This document shows, in pieces, positions 1 through 7,006 of a DNA stretch of 11,228 nt. Origin of the DNA: an uncultured Clostridia bacterium. Its GTDB lineage: Bacteria > Bacillota > Clostridia > TANB77 > CAG-508. The DNA lies in contig CANRFE010000034.1 of assembly GCA_947629805.1 (NCBI GenBank), positions 1-11,228 on the forward strand. Direction: 5' to 3'. Both the position numbers and the translations under genes were made by a program. Under the pieces are notes generated by a model. The model was not told where the DNA came from. It was given only the letters and a program-made list of their open reading frames with translations, and ran no database searches. How positions within the stretch are numbered: position 1 is the first letter of the stretch; the number at the start of each line of letters is the position of its first letter.

Positions 1-323
1 CTGCTGTATATTCTGGTTTTTCTCCTCCTGCCTCTTCTATATAGTCTGCTATTGCTTTCTTAAACTCTACTAGTTTTTCTATAATATCATAAGAGGTTCC
101 TTCGGAACCATCTCCACTTACTTCTGACTCTAATTGCGTATACAATGCATTTAATTGTTCTTGTTCTTCTACTTGTGCTACTTCCATATTCTTTTTTGCC
201 CTTAATGCCATTTGAAATAACCCATTTTCTCCTAAAACTAAATTCAAGCTAATCCCTGCTAAAATAATTAAAATAATAATGGTTACAACTAAGCTCACTA
301 AAGTAACTCCTCTGTTTTTCATT
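1..323 (-). CDS. Type IV prepilin-like protein, N-terminal part (runs off the window)
   Basis: Reading from an ATG at 323 gives 107 residues before the window edge, with no stop. The start is supported by AGAAGGAGC about 9 nt upstream. The protein opens with a short basic leader (MKNRG), then VTLVSLVVT and a long Ile/Leu/Val stretch ending near GENGLF at about residues 31-36. This matches class III signal peptides cut by prepilin peptidase after Gly5 and methylated on the next residue. The usual Glu at position +5 is Ser here and the usual +1 Phe is Val, so it is a divergent (pseudopilin-like) member. After the hydrophobic segment comes a polar, Glu/Gln-rich, probably helical stretch. Family membership is fairly sure. 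Whether it is a pilus subunit, a secretion pseudopilin or a surface protein using the same export route cannot be told from this part. Confidence 0.75.
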
Positions 324-352
324 TTTCTTTTGCTCCTTCTATTTTTGTTTTA

Positions 353-381
353 TTATACTTTTTCGTATTTTCCAAAACAAG
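353..381 (-). promoter_or_regulatory. Sigma-A-type promoter for the prepilin-like gene
   Basis: On the minus strand TTGTTT (376-381) and a perfect TATAAT (353-358) are separated by exactly 17 nt, about 30 nt upstream of the start codon at 323. It lies downstream of the terminator at 446-481, so the gene is likely transcribed independently of the sporulation operon. The -35 matches TTGACA only at the TTG half and final position is T, so strength is uncertain. Confidence 0.55.
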
Positions 382-445
382 AAAACAGAAGCTTTTTAGT
401 GTTTACTTTTTTACATAATATATTCTTTTCGTAAAATATTTCATT

Positions 446-481
446 AAAAAAACAATTAGAGTTTTTCTCTAATTGTTTTTT
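446..481 (-). terminator. Intrinsic terminator ending the sporulation-gene operon
   Basis: The arms CAATTAGAG (453-461) and CTCTAATTG (467-475) form a perfect 9-bp stem around a 5-nt loop. On the minus strand the stem is followed by seven T (complement of 446-452). It starts just after the stop codon of the DUF3048 gene at 484. The A/T tracts on both sides mean it could also work in the other direction, but no plus-strand gene ends here. Confidence 0.85.
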
Positions 482-483
482 CT

Positions 484-1584
484 TTATGGATTAATTACAT
501 TTGTATTTTCTTCGGTATTCTCTTGTGGAATTCCTGGCGTTATTTCAATTTCACTATTGATTGGACAAATTTGGATAAAGGTATTTCCATCATTGACTTG
601 AATTTCATTTCCTTGTAAATCTTTATATACGGTCTGACTAATCCTTCCATCTTTTTCCGCTGTTATTGCAATTGCTTTTCCATTGGTAATATAATATCCA
701 TCTAAGGTTTTAATATTATCAATAGTTTGTCTTCCCGTTTTTTGTTCTCCTGTTAAAGTCCAGTTTTCACATTTTACAATAAGAATATTTTTTGTAGTTA
801 CGGTTTCTCCCGTTGTCCAATCTACCTGTTTTTTATCTCTAGAATAACGTGTATATCTTTTTGTTACGGTATCATATTCATAGCGCACCTCGTTACTTGG
901 AGAATAAGGAATTGTTACTGTTGTTGCTTCCATATCAGTTTCCAAATTTACCTCATCTGCAATATAATTTAATACACTTTTTTTGTTAGAAGTTGTTGCA
1001 TATCCTTTACGTTTTGCAATTTCTAATATTTTTTCGGTGCTAGTTGCTACATTATGTGGTGCATATTTATCTTTCGTTCTCCAAAAAGAAGATTCACTTT
1101 CATAAATTCCATTCATGTTGTTGACAGCTAATTTTTCAATATCCGATTGTGCCTGTGGGCTCCATCCATAATGTACATAAATAGCATCATTTTCTAAAGC
1201 ATAATCTAAGAAATAATGTCTTGCACTTCTTACTGGTCCTATTTTTTCTAAATTAACTCCTTTGAATAAAGCCATTAATCTAGATTCTCCACCTTCTACT
1301 ATAATTTCATATACCAAATAAGCATCATTTAACCCTGCTTGTGGCATAGCCCCTGTATGGTTGTCAATCATTACTGCAATAGGTCTATCATTTCCTTGAA
1401 AAATCTTAGGTTCTTTTACTTCTACTACAGCGGTTCCTACATTTTCTTTTTCTTGATTTCCCTCTAAAATTTCTCCTTGTAGTTGTTCTTTTCCTAATAT
1501 TTTCATTCCTAATAAAATACCTGCTATTATAACTAATAAAACAATTATTCCAATTAATACTTTAATTCCAACTGAACCTTTCAT
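484..1584 (-). CDS. DUF3048 (YerB-like) membrane-anchored protein
   Basis: This is a 366-residue protein with one N-terminal hydrophobic segment (about residues 6-29) and no lipobox Cys, so probably an uncleaved membrane anchor with the rest outside the cell. Residues from about 67 carry the DUF3048 N-terminal signature: RPIAVMIDNH, then DAYLVYEIIVEGGESR, GPVRSARHYFLDYA and VHYGWSPQA. The C-terminal half (VRYEYD, then KNILIV) fits the DUF3048 C-terminal domain. Family members such as Bacillus subtilis YerB are putative lipoproteins; I know of no firmly established biochemical role. The start at 1584 has AAAGGA 7 nt upstream. The gene follows dgkA after 15 nt and is the last of the operon. Family assignment is secure; function is unknown. 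Confidence 0.85.
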   Translation of the reverse strand: MKGSVGIKVLIGIIVLLVIIAGILLGMKILGKEQLQGEILEGNQEKENVGTAVVEVKEPKIFQGNDRPIAVMIDNHTGAMPQAGLNDAYLVYEIIVEGGESRLMALFKGVNLEKIGPVRSARHYFLDYALENDAIYVHYGWSPQAQSDIEKLAVNNMNGIYESESSFWRTKDKYAPHNVATSTEKILEIAKRKGYATTSNKKSVLNYIADEVNLETDMEATTVTIPYSPSNEVRYEYDTVTKRYTRYSRDKKQVDWTTGETVTTKNILIVKCENWTLTGEQKTGRQTIDNIKTLDGYYITNGKAIAITAEKDGRISQTVYKDLQGNEIQVNDGNTFIQICPINSEIEITPGIPQENTEENTNVINP

Positions 1585-1599
1585 TTTTTATCCTTTCTT

Positions 1600-1968
1600 T
1601 TATATAATTTTTCCCAGCATTATAAAAACAGCAATAATAACTGCATTTAAGGATGCTAATACAACCGCTCCAGCTGCTACATCTTTTGCAATTTTGGCAA
1701 GAGGATGAAATTTGTCCGTGCATAAATTTACAGTTTCTTCTATTGCTGTGTTCATTACTTCTACAATAATTACTAACATAATAGCAAAACTTAAAAACAT
1801 AGCTTCTAGCATAGTAACCTTAAAGTAAATAGCACAAATAATTACAATTCCTGCAATTCCTAACTGTATTTTTAGATTACGTTGTGTACGTATAGCATAC
1901 CAAATACCATTTAATGCTTTTTTCCATGCTTCTATAAAATTTTTATTTTTTAGCCTTTCCTCTTCCAT
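1600..1968 (-). CDS. dgkA: DgkA-family lipid kinase (undecaprenol or diacylglycerol kinase)
   Basis: This 122-residue integral membrane protein has three hydrophobic helices and the family signature EVMNTAIEE followed by HPLAKIAKDVAAGAVV. The Gram-positive enzymes phosphorylate undecaprenol or diacylglycerol with ATP at the inner face of the membrane, feeding the lipid carrier pool for wall synthesis. The residues matching E. coli Glu69, Asn72, Glu76 and Asp95 are present. Two acidic positions differ: the Glu of the usual T-E-R-N motif (E. coli Glu28) is Gln (TQRN), and the Asp four residues after Glu76 is Asn. Neighbourhood fits: ybeY-dgkA is a classic Firmicutes pair, here 36 nt apart. The Shine-Dalgarno before the ATG at 1968 is weak (AGAAAGC), and a better AGAGGGAG lies too far upstream, so the start is likely but not certain. 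Confidence 0.88.
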   Translation of the reverse strand: MEEERLKNKNFIEAWKKALNGIWYAIRTQRNLKIQLGIAGIVIICAIYFKVTMLEAMFLSFAIMLVIIVEVMNTAIEETVNLCTDKFHPLAKIAKDVAAGAVVLASLNAVIIAVFIMLGKII

Positions 1969-2004
1969 TTTTTTGCTTTCTTTTCTACTCCCTCTTTGCT
2001 CTTT

Positions 2005-2490
2005 TTATTCTCTCGTTTGTTTTAATTTGGCAAGTACGGTTTCTTCCTTTTTTCTCATTTGTATTTTTTCTTTCTCTTGTATATGGTCATATCCCATAAT
2101 ATGATAAAAACCATGTACAACCATGTAAGCTAATTCTCTTTCAAAACTATGTCCATATTCTTTTGCTTGTTCTTCTACCCTTTTAAGTGAAATAACAATA
2201 TCTCCTAAAGCTTCTTTAACAGGAGTTACCTTTTTTTGTTTTTGTATTTGCTCTATTTCCTCTTTTTCAAATATGGGAAAGGATAAGACATCTGTTTCTT
2301 TATCTACCTTACGAAATTCTTTATTTAACTTATGAATTTCCTGTGGTGTTGTTAGGGTAATACTTAAATAAAAAGAATTTGCTTCTATCTTTTCTTCTTG
2401 AAAGCAAGTGGTAACCACTTGCTTTACAAAATCTTTTAATTTTTCGTTTTCTTCTACTTGTAAAAAATGAAGATCGGCTACTTCTTGCAT
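2005..2490 (-). CDS. ybeY: Endoribonuclease YbeY (rRNA maturation factor)
   Basis: This 161-residue protein carries the diagnostic zinc-binding motif HGFYHIMGYDH, with His126, His130 and His136, preceded by TDVLSFP (66-72) and LGDI (95-98). YbeY is a cytoplasmic metal-dependent RNase needed for 16S rRNA 3'-end processing and ribosome quality control. Length is typical of the family. The start at 2490 has GGAAGGAAAGC directly upstream. Its first 13 nt overlap the end of the preceding gene, so translation is probably coupled. The next gene is dgkA, the usual partner. Confidence 0.95.
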   Translation of the reverse strand: MQEVADLHFLQVEENEKLKDFVKQVVTTCFQEEKIEANSFYLSITLTTPQEIHKLNKEFRKVDKETDVLSFPIFEKEEIEQIQKQKKVTPVKEALGDIVISLKRVEEQAKEYGHSFERELAYMVVHGFYHIMGYDHIQEKEKIQMRKKEETVLAKLKQTRE

Positions 2491-3689
2491 ATTGCTTTCC
2501 TTCCTATATATTTTCCTTCTGATATATATGCATTTTTTAGTTGCTTCATAGCTCCTAATTCTACTAATTTATTTTTATAAAATTGAATTATTTTATAATA
2601 CTTATTTTCATTTTGGTATACTTCTTTTAAGTCTGCACGAACAAATAAAATTTCTTTTTGTCTTTGCTGTTCTTCTTTATTTTCTTCTTTTAATTTTTCA
2701 ATTTCTTGGTAATCTTGCCAAAATTCTTTATATTCTCCTCTTTTTTCTGGCTTGTCCCAATAAATTTTAGTAGATAATAATCTTACATTATAATCTTCTA
2801 TTAAATGAATTAATAAGGAATATGCTTTTTCTTTTTTCTTAGCAATTTTCGTATCTACAATTAAACTTCTTACTTCTTTTAATAATTGAATATAACATTG
2901 CTCTGCAACAATAAGAGGTAAACTATGGGTAAATAACTTTCTGCTAATAGCAAGTAAAACCATTCGTTTTTCAATGCTTTCGTTTTGGTCTAATTTTCCT
3001 ACACTATAATTTTCAAATTTTTCATATTCCTCGATAATTTGTTTATAAGTATCACTATTTTCATTTTCCATTTTGAGAGGAAGAATAACGGTAATATATT
3101 CTTCTAATACCTGAAAGATTTTTGTATAAACTTCTTCTTTGTTTTGGTAAGTTAAATTGTCTGCCAATTTGATGGAAAAATGTTTTAATAAACCTTTATA
3201 TAAAGAGTCCATTCTAGTAAGATAAAATGGTTTATATTTTTCCATTAATTTTGGCTTTTCTAATTCTTTAATTGTTTCATAATCTAATTCTAATAAATAT
3301 TTCTGTTTTTTATATTTATATTCTAAATATTCTGTTTCTTTTAAGTGAATGACTTCATAATATTTTGATAATGCATTTTTTTCAAAGTTAGATGCCGTAT
3401 CATTTTTTACTTTTTTGTAAATAGAGTCCATTATGTGTTTATCAATTGCTTCTAAGTATAAGCTAAATGCATCTTCATATTTTTTTTGCATGATATCTTT
3501 TTTGCTCAAATCACCTAATTCTTCACTTTCGACTACCGCTTCATAGGCTTTTAGCACATTATTTCTTTTTCTTGCAATCAGCATTCCATTAATTCCTATT
3601 TTAGTTGGAATTAACATTTTTGTAATTGTATTGGTTAACCTTGTAAAAAAGGTTTTATCTGCATAGACTCTTAAACTTCTTTCTTCCAT
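2478..3689 (-). CDS. Unrecognised 403-residue helical protein in the yqfD-ybeY gap
   Basis: I do not recognise this gene. The best start is the ATG at 3689, with AAAGGAAG 7 nt upstream; an in-frame TTG at 3707 has no room for its own ribosome site. The product is soluble-looking: no signal peptide and no clear membrane segment. It is rich in Lys, Glu, Tyr and Leu and appears almost wholly alpha-helical, with a very charged Glu/Lys/Gln-rich stretch at about residues 330-350 (KLKEENKEEQQRQKE) that may be coiled coil. There is no P-loop (GxxGxGKT), so it is not a degenerate PhoH, although phoH is what normally lies between yqfD and ybeY in Clostridia and Bacilli. It is separated from yqfD by 14 nt and overlaps ybeY by 13 nt, so it is surely co-expressed with them. 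Its role cannot be named. Confidence 0.8.
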   Translation of the reverse strand: MEERSLRVYADKTFFTRLTNTITKMLIPTKIGINGMLIARKRNNVLKAYEAVVESEELGDLSKKDIMQKKYEDAFSLYLEAIDKHIMDSIYKKVKNDTASNFEKNALSKYYEVIHLKETEYLEYKYKKQKYLLELDYETIKELEKPKLMEKYKPFYLTRMDSLYKGLLKHFSIKLADNLTYQNKEEVYTKIFQVLEEYITVILPLKMENENSDTYKQIIEEYEKFENYSVGKLDQNESIEKRMVLLAISRKLFTHSLPLIVAEQCYIQLLKEVRSLIVDTKIAKKKEKAYSLLIHLIEDYNVRLLSTKIYWDKPEKRGEYKEFWQDYQEIEKLKEENKEEQQRQKEILFVRADLKEVYQNENKYYKIIQFYKNKLVELGAMKQLKNAYISEGKYIGRKAICKK

Positions 3690-3703
3690 GGCATTTCTTC
3701 CTT

Positions 3704-4888
3704 TCAAAATACGATTTTTTCTTTTGTCCCAATCTCTTCTAGGATTTCGTATGTGACCTGTGCTTCAACATACTCTTCTGTTTCTTGGTAGTTAATATAA
3801 GTATTACTAATATTTTCTTTGTCTTTTATTTGCTCCTCCAATTCTTTTCTTGCTTCTTCTATTGCCTTTTGCTTTGCTTGTTCTGTGGTGTAAGTAATTT
3901 GCTCTTCTATTATTTCTTGATTCGTTTTTTGCACAATTTCAATAGGCAAATATAAGTTAGAAAATAGTTTCCATTTTTTTGTTTCTTCTATTGTATCATA
4001 TTTTTGAAATTTGGAAAGAGTTTTATAAAAATTTATTGTAAAATTATTTATTCTTACGGAATATTTTGTTTCCTTGTTTTGTGTTTTGCTTGCTACTTCT
4101 TGTTTTAATGGTATTTTTTTTGTTGTCGTATACCATACTTTTGCCGTTACTTGGCCATTTGCATGCACATAGCGTAGCCCTGTATACTTGCCCTCTAACC
4201 ATCCTCCTATTAAAGTGGTTCCTTGTTGTATAACATCTCCTTCTTTTACTAGGGGTGTACCATTTAGCGCATTTACTTTTACAATTTTTCCTGCTTTTGT
4301 TGCAACAATATTACAATACTCATTTTCCGGAATTATTTCTGGTTTTTTGTCTGCTTCTACTATTTTTACTAAAACATTAGTCCCCTTTACTTCTATCCCC
4401 ACCCATGCTAAATCATCACGATCTAAACGCATTTTTTGAATAATGGTTTTCGTATCGATTTTACTTTTTGGAATTCCTAAATTGACTCCTTCTTGTTTTA
4501 AGGTTTCTAATATTTCTTCTCTTGCAATTTTTACGTTTCCTGTTATTTCAATGTTCCATACAAAATTGGATAAAAAGACAATTCCTGCCACAACCAAACA
4601 CAAAAAAAAGAAAAATATTTTTCTTTTTTTGTACTTATGAAAAAGAAATGGAAGTCCCTTCTTTTGTTTTATTTTGATTTTACATTTACTTTGTTTTGCA
4701 AATTTTACCATTCTTTTGAAATCCTGAATGCTCACATTTGTTTCTAATAAAGTGGATTTTTTTCGATTACTTTTCCAAAGCAAAATTCCCTTTTTTAAGC
4801 ACAAATTCATTAATCTTTCTATAAAATAACCTTCTATTGTAACTCTTACGTAGCCCAATAAATAATTTTTCAGTATTTGTATGTACAA
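3704..4888 (-). CDS. yqfD: Sporulation protein YqfD
   Basis: This 394-residue protein begins with a soluble region (GYVRVTIEGYFIERLMNLC at about 12-30) typical of YqfD. It then has one strong transmembrane helix (about 91-111) and a large extracytoplasmic part containing WNIEITGN and a beta-rich segment (VKEGDVIQQGTTLIGG) that resembles a lipoyl/hairpin fold. A Lys/Glu-rich, probably helical region follows near 325-360. YqfD is a membrane protein of the mother-cell sporulation programme; in B. subtilis yqfC and yqfD belong to the sigma-E regulon. The adjacent yqfC confirms the identity. The start codon is TTG at 4888, chosen because GGGAGG lies 7 nt upstream and no ATG is suitably placed. The size matches the family. 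Confidence 0.93.
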   Translation of the reverse strand: MYIQILKNYLLGYVRVTIEGYFIERLMNLCLKKGILLWKSNRKKSTLLETNVSIQDFKRMVKFAKQSKCKIKIKQKKGLPFLFHKYKKRKIFFFFLCLVVAGIVFLSNFVWNIEITGNVKIAREEILETLKQEGVNLGIPKSKIDTKTIIQKMRLDRDDLAWVGIEVKGTNVLVKIVEADKKPEIIPENEYCNIVATKAGKIVKVNALNGTPLVKEGDVIQQGTTLIGGWLEGKYTGLRYVHANGQVTAKVWYTTTKKIPLKQEVASKTQNKETKYSVRINNFTINFYKTLSKFQKYDTIEETKKWKLFSNLYLPIEIVQKTNQEIIEEQITYTTEQAKQKAIEEARKELEEQIKDKENISNTYINYQETEEYVEAQVTYEILEEIGTKEKIVF

Positions 4889-4901
4889 AATAAAGCCTCC
4901 C
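4886..4901 (-). promoter_or_regulatory. Ribosome binding site and TTG start of yqfD, abutting the yqfC stop
   Basis: GGGAGG (4896-4901, minus strand) is a strong Shine-Dalgarno 7 nt before a TTG start codon (4886-4888). Its first base is the last base of the yqfC stop codon (4901-4903). This arrangement decides the non-ATG start and suggests that yqfD translation depends on ribosomes finishing yqfC. Confidence 0.75.
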
Positions 4902-5188
4902 TATTCCTCAACTGTTTTTTCGAAATCAATGCTTTCAATTTTTCCTGTAACCAAAAGATCATCATTTGTCATTTCCTTTAATTTCAAAGAAAAACCATTA
5001 ATATTGATGATTCCAATATGCGTGCTCAAACGAATATAAAAATCCTGATATTCTAAAATAGCTTTATAATTTTCTATGAATAACTCTTCAAACCCCATTG
5101 TAGTTAATTTTGGTTTTTGTGTAGAAATTTCTTTCGGAATTTCTAACCATTCCTCAATACGATTTTGTTTTTTCTTTCTTCTCTTCAT
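4901..5188 (-). CDS. yqfC: Sporulation protein YqfC (YabP/YqfC family)
   Basis: This 95-residue protein has a basic N-terminus (MKRRKKKQNR), the EEWLEIPKEI segment and a beta-rich core (FYIRLSTHIGIININGFSLKL). This pattern matches the YabP/YqfC family. YqfC is a small sporulation protein encoded next to yqfD; its molecular role is not well defined. The start at 5188 has AAAGGTGA about 5 nt upstream. It is 27 nt downstream of the pdaA-like gene and directly followed by yqfD. The identification rests on both sequence and the yqfCD pairing. Confidence 0.9.
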   Translation of the reverse strand: MKRRKKKQNRIEEWLEIPKEISTQKPKLTTMGFEELFIENYKAILEYQDFYIRLSTHIGIININGFSLKLKEMTNDDLLVTGKIESIDFEKTVEE

Positions 5189-5215
5189 GGTTTCACCTTT
5201 CTTTTTGGAAAGTAA

Positions 5216-6025
5216 TTATCTTTCAAATTCCTCTAAACTTGCAAATTCATATCCCATTGCTTTTATTTCTTTTATACAGGTATCTAATATATTCGTATTA
5301 TCTTTTGAATTTCCATGCAATAAAATAACTGCTCCATTATGTATGTTGTCTAATATTTTCTTTTTAGCATATTCTTCTCTTCCTTGTTTGTTTTCATCCC
5401 AATCGTCATAAGCAAAGGACCACATGACCGTGGTATAACCTAAACTATTACAATATGCTACTGTTTTTTCGCTATATTCTCCCTTTGGAGGTCTTATATA
5501 TTTCATTTCGTATTGAAACTGTTGGTAAATAGCTGTATGCAAGTCCATTACTTCTTTCTTTATTTCTTCTAAAGTTAAACTTGGCATACTTTTATGGTTT
5601 ACGGTATGGTTTCCAATAATATGCCCTTCTTTTATCATTTTTTGTACCAATTCAGGTTGTGTATTCACGTAATGTGCGGTTATAAAAAAGGCAGCTTTCA
5701 CTTCGTTTTGCTTTAATACCTCTAAAATTTTTTCTGTGTATCCTGCTTCATATCCTTCATCAAATGTAAGGTATACTTTTTTTGAATCACTATTTCCCAT
5801 AGCAATACCTTTATTTTCTTCTAATATTCTTTTATTTTTACTTCCTAAGTCTGGTTGTTCATGGTTATTGTTACGCTTAATGCCCCACTCTATTTTTTGA
5901 TTACTAAAACTTTCTATTCCTTGACTACTTGTTTGTATCATTTGTGAATTTGGTGTACTATTGATTACACAAAAAGTAAAAATAGCAATTATTAAAAAAC
6001 TCAATCCATAAAAATATTTTTTCAT
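5216..6025 (-). CDS. pdaA: PdaA-type polysaccharide deacetylase (muramic delta-lactam synthesis of spore cortex)
   Basis: This 269-residue protein has an N-terminal hydrophobic segment (about 4-22) that serves as signal peptide or anchor, so it acts outside the membrane. The linker with WGIKR at 47-51 and the CE4 domain from about 83 onward match PdaA. The motifs are TFDEGYE (87-93, with the second Asp of TFDD replaced by Glu), NHTVNH giving metal-binding His140 and His144, RPPKG (178-182) and LLHGNS near the C-terminus. PdaA removes the acetyl group from muramic acid residues so that the delta-lactam of the cortex can form; mutant spores germinate badly. The start at 6025 has AAGGAGAAGAG upstream. 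It is the first gene of the sporulation operon, 27 nt before yqfC. I found no convincing sigma-G or sigma-E promoter in the 243 bp upstream. An alternative reading as a general wall deacetylase is less likely given the WGIKR linker and neighbours. Confidence 0.88.
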   Translation of the reverse strand: MKKYFYGLSFLIIAIFTFCVINSTPNSQMIQTSSQGIESFSNQKIEWGIKRNNNHEQPDLGSKNKRILEENKGIAMGNSDSKKVYLTFDEGYEAGYTEKILEVLKQNEVKAAFFITAHYVNTQPELVQKMIKEGHIIGNHTVNHKSMPSLTLEEIKKEVMDLHTAIYQQFQYEMKYIRPPKGEYSEKTVAYCNSLGYTTVMWSFAYDDWDENKQGREEYAKKKILDNIHNGAVILLHGNSKDNTNILDTCIKEIKAMGYEFASLEEFER

Positions 6026-6137
6026 TTTCTCTTCTCCTTTTTCTTTTTATTTCTTTCTTACTTTATCGCTGTACGTGTTTATACAACTATATTGTGCATG
6101 TTTCGACATTTTTTTGTTTTTTATCTCATATTTCCTA

Positions 6138-6166
6138 TTGACAACCAAAATTTTTTGAATTATCAT
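6138..6166 (+). promoter_or_regulatory. Strong sigma-A-type promoter for agrA-agrC
   Basis: A perfect TTGACA (6138-6143) is followed after exactly 17 nt by TATCAT (6161-6166), one mismatch from TATAAT. Transcription would begin near 6173 and leave a leader of roughly 95 nt before agrA. TTTCCTAT (6131-6138) overlaps the first base of the -35; the same 8-mer is in the repeats upstream of agrB. Confidence 0.65.
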
Positions 6167-6176
6167 GTAACTGAAA

Positions 6177-6217
6177 TGGAAAAAATAGGTAATATTTTCC
6201 ATTTATGCAAATTGCAT
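6177..6217 (+). repeat. Two short inverted repeats in the agrA leader
   Basis: TGGAAAA (6177-6183) and TTTTCCA (6195-6201) form a 7-bp inverted repeat with an 11-nt loop. Directly after it, ATGCAA and TTGCAT (6205-6217) form a perfect 6-bp palindrome around one A. Both lie just downstream of the start site predicted for the promoter at 6138. The second overlaps the -35 of the promoter candidate at 6212. They could be operator sites or weak RNA hairpins; in AT-rich DNA chance is also possible. Confidence 0.4.
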
Positions 6218-6241
6218 TAATTCTTTTATGATCTATATAAT
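6212..6241 (+). promoter_or_regulatory. Second candidate promoter for agrA
   Basis: TTGCAT (6212-6217) and a perfect TATAAT (6236-6241) are separated by 18 nt, one more than ideal. It would give a transcript starting only a few bases before the ribosome site GGAGG (6256-6260), so a very short leader. The region is very AT-rich, so the -10 may be fortuitous. Confidence 0.35.
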
Positions 6242-6268
6242 TATATATATTACACGGAGGATAAAGAT

Positions 6269-7006
6269 ATGTTAAGTTTTGTTTTATGCGATGATAACAA
6301 AGCTATTTTAGATAGGCTTTCTAAAATGTTAGAATCACTTTTCATGAAACATCATTTGGATGCAGAAGTTAGTTTTACTTCCACTAATGCAGAAAGTACT
6401 TTAGAATATGTAAAAAATCATACTGTTAATGTTATATTTTTAGATATTGATTTAAAATCTGCTATTTCTGGTCTAGATATTGCTAAACAAATTCGTAAAG
6501 ACAACAAACAAATCTATATTATTTTTACAAGTGCTCATTTAGAATATATTTTAATTGCTTATCAATATAAAACTTTTGATTTTATTCCTAAGCCTGTTAC
6601 TATTGAAAGATTAGAAGAAACGTTATTGCGTATTATAGAAGATATGAGTAGTGAAGATAAGAAATGTAAATTTATTCGTTTAAATCATAAGAATACAATG
6701 ATTAATGAAAACAGTATTCAATTTATTAAAAAAGATGGAATGAAATTAGTTTTTTATACAGATAGTAGAACCTATGAAACTTATAGTTCTTTTTCCAAAA
6801 TTTCTGAAAGATTACCTTCTAATTTTGTTCGATGCCATAAATCTTATATTGCTAATGTTAATAAAATTACAGATATTAATGTGAATGATAATTTAGTGTT
6901 TTTTGATAATAAAAATACTGTTAAATGTTACATTGGTCCAAAATATAAAAATAAATTAATGGAGGTTTTAAAAAATGATGGAAATGTTACAAACAATTTG
7001 GAGTAG
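6269..7006 (+). CDS. AgrA-like LytTR response regulator
   Basis: This 245-residue protein has an N-terminal receiver domain (about 1-125) with the acidic pair Asp8/Asp9, phospho-acceptor Asp59 in VIFLDIDL, Thr/Ser at 87-88 and Lys108 in FIPKPV. A C-terminal LytTR DNA-binding domain (about 138-240) follows, recognised by FIKKDGMKLVFYT, the segment around RLPSNFVRCHKSYIANVNKI, and KYKNKL. This is the AgrA/ComE/VirR architecture: phosphorylated by the partner kinase, it binds 9-bp direct repeats spaced about two DNA turns. The start at 6269 has GGAGG 8 nt upstream. It overlaps the kinase gene by 32 nt. The regulator precedes the kinase, the reverse of staphylococcal agrC-agrA. The linked agrBD supports an Agr-type role. 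The symbol is withheld because orthology to S. aureus agrA cannot be shown from sequence alone. Confidence 0.9.
   Translation: MLSFVLCDDNKAILDRLSKMLESLFMKHHLDAEVSFTSTNAESTLEYVKNHTVNVIFLDIDLKSAISGLDIAKQIRKDNKQIYIIFTSAHLEYILIAYQYKTFDFIPKPVTIERLEETLLRIIEDMSSEDKKCKFIRLNHKNTMINENSIQFIKKDGMKLVFYTDSRTYETYSSFSKISERLPSNFVRCHKSYIANVNKITDINVNDNLVFFDNKNTVKCYIGPKYKNKLMEVLKNDGNVTNNLE

Noticed and set aside
3690..3707. TTG at 3707 as the start of the unrecognised 403-residue protein
   Set aside because: AAAGGAAG lies inside that extension at the right distance for the ATG at 3689, and no Shine-Dalgarno precedes the TTG.
4188..4640. Two open frames on the plus strand inside yqfD
   Set aside because: They are antisense shadows of a confidently identified gene, lack ribosome sites and have no recognisable domain.
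5076..5411. Plus-strand open frame of 111 codons across yqfC and pdaA
   Set aside because: It spans two real genes in antisense, is rich in Phe/Ser as expected from reverse AT-rich coding sequence, and has no ribosome site.
6060..6105. Possible sigma-G promoter for pdaA (TGCACA, 17 nt, CGTACAG on the minus strand)
   Set aside because: Both hexamers depart from the consensus at several positions; the match is no better than expected for AT-rich sequence.
6026..6268. Riboswitch or small RNA gene in the 243-bp intergenic region
   Set aside because: No known aptamer core was recognised and only two weak inverted repeats are present; the predicted leader is about 95 nt and very AT-rich.
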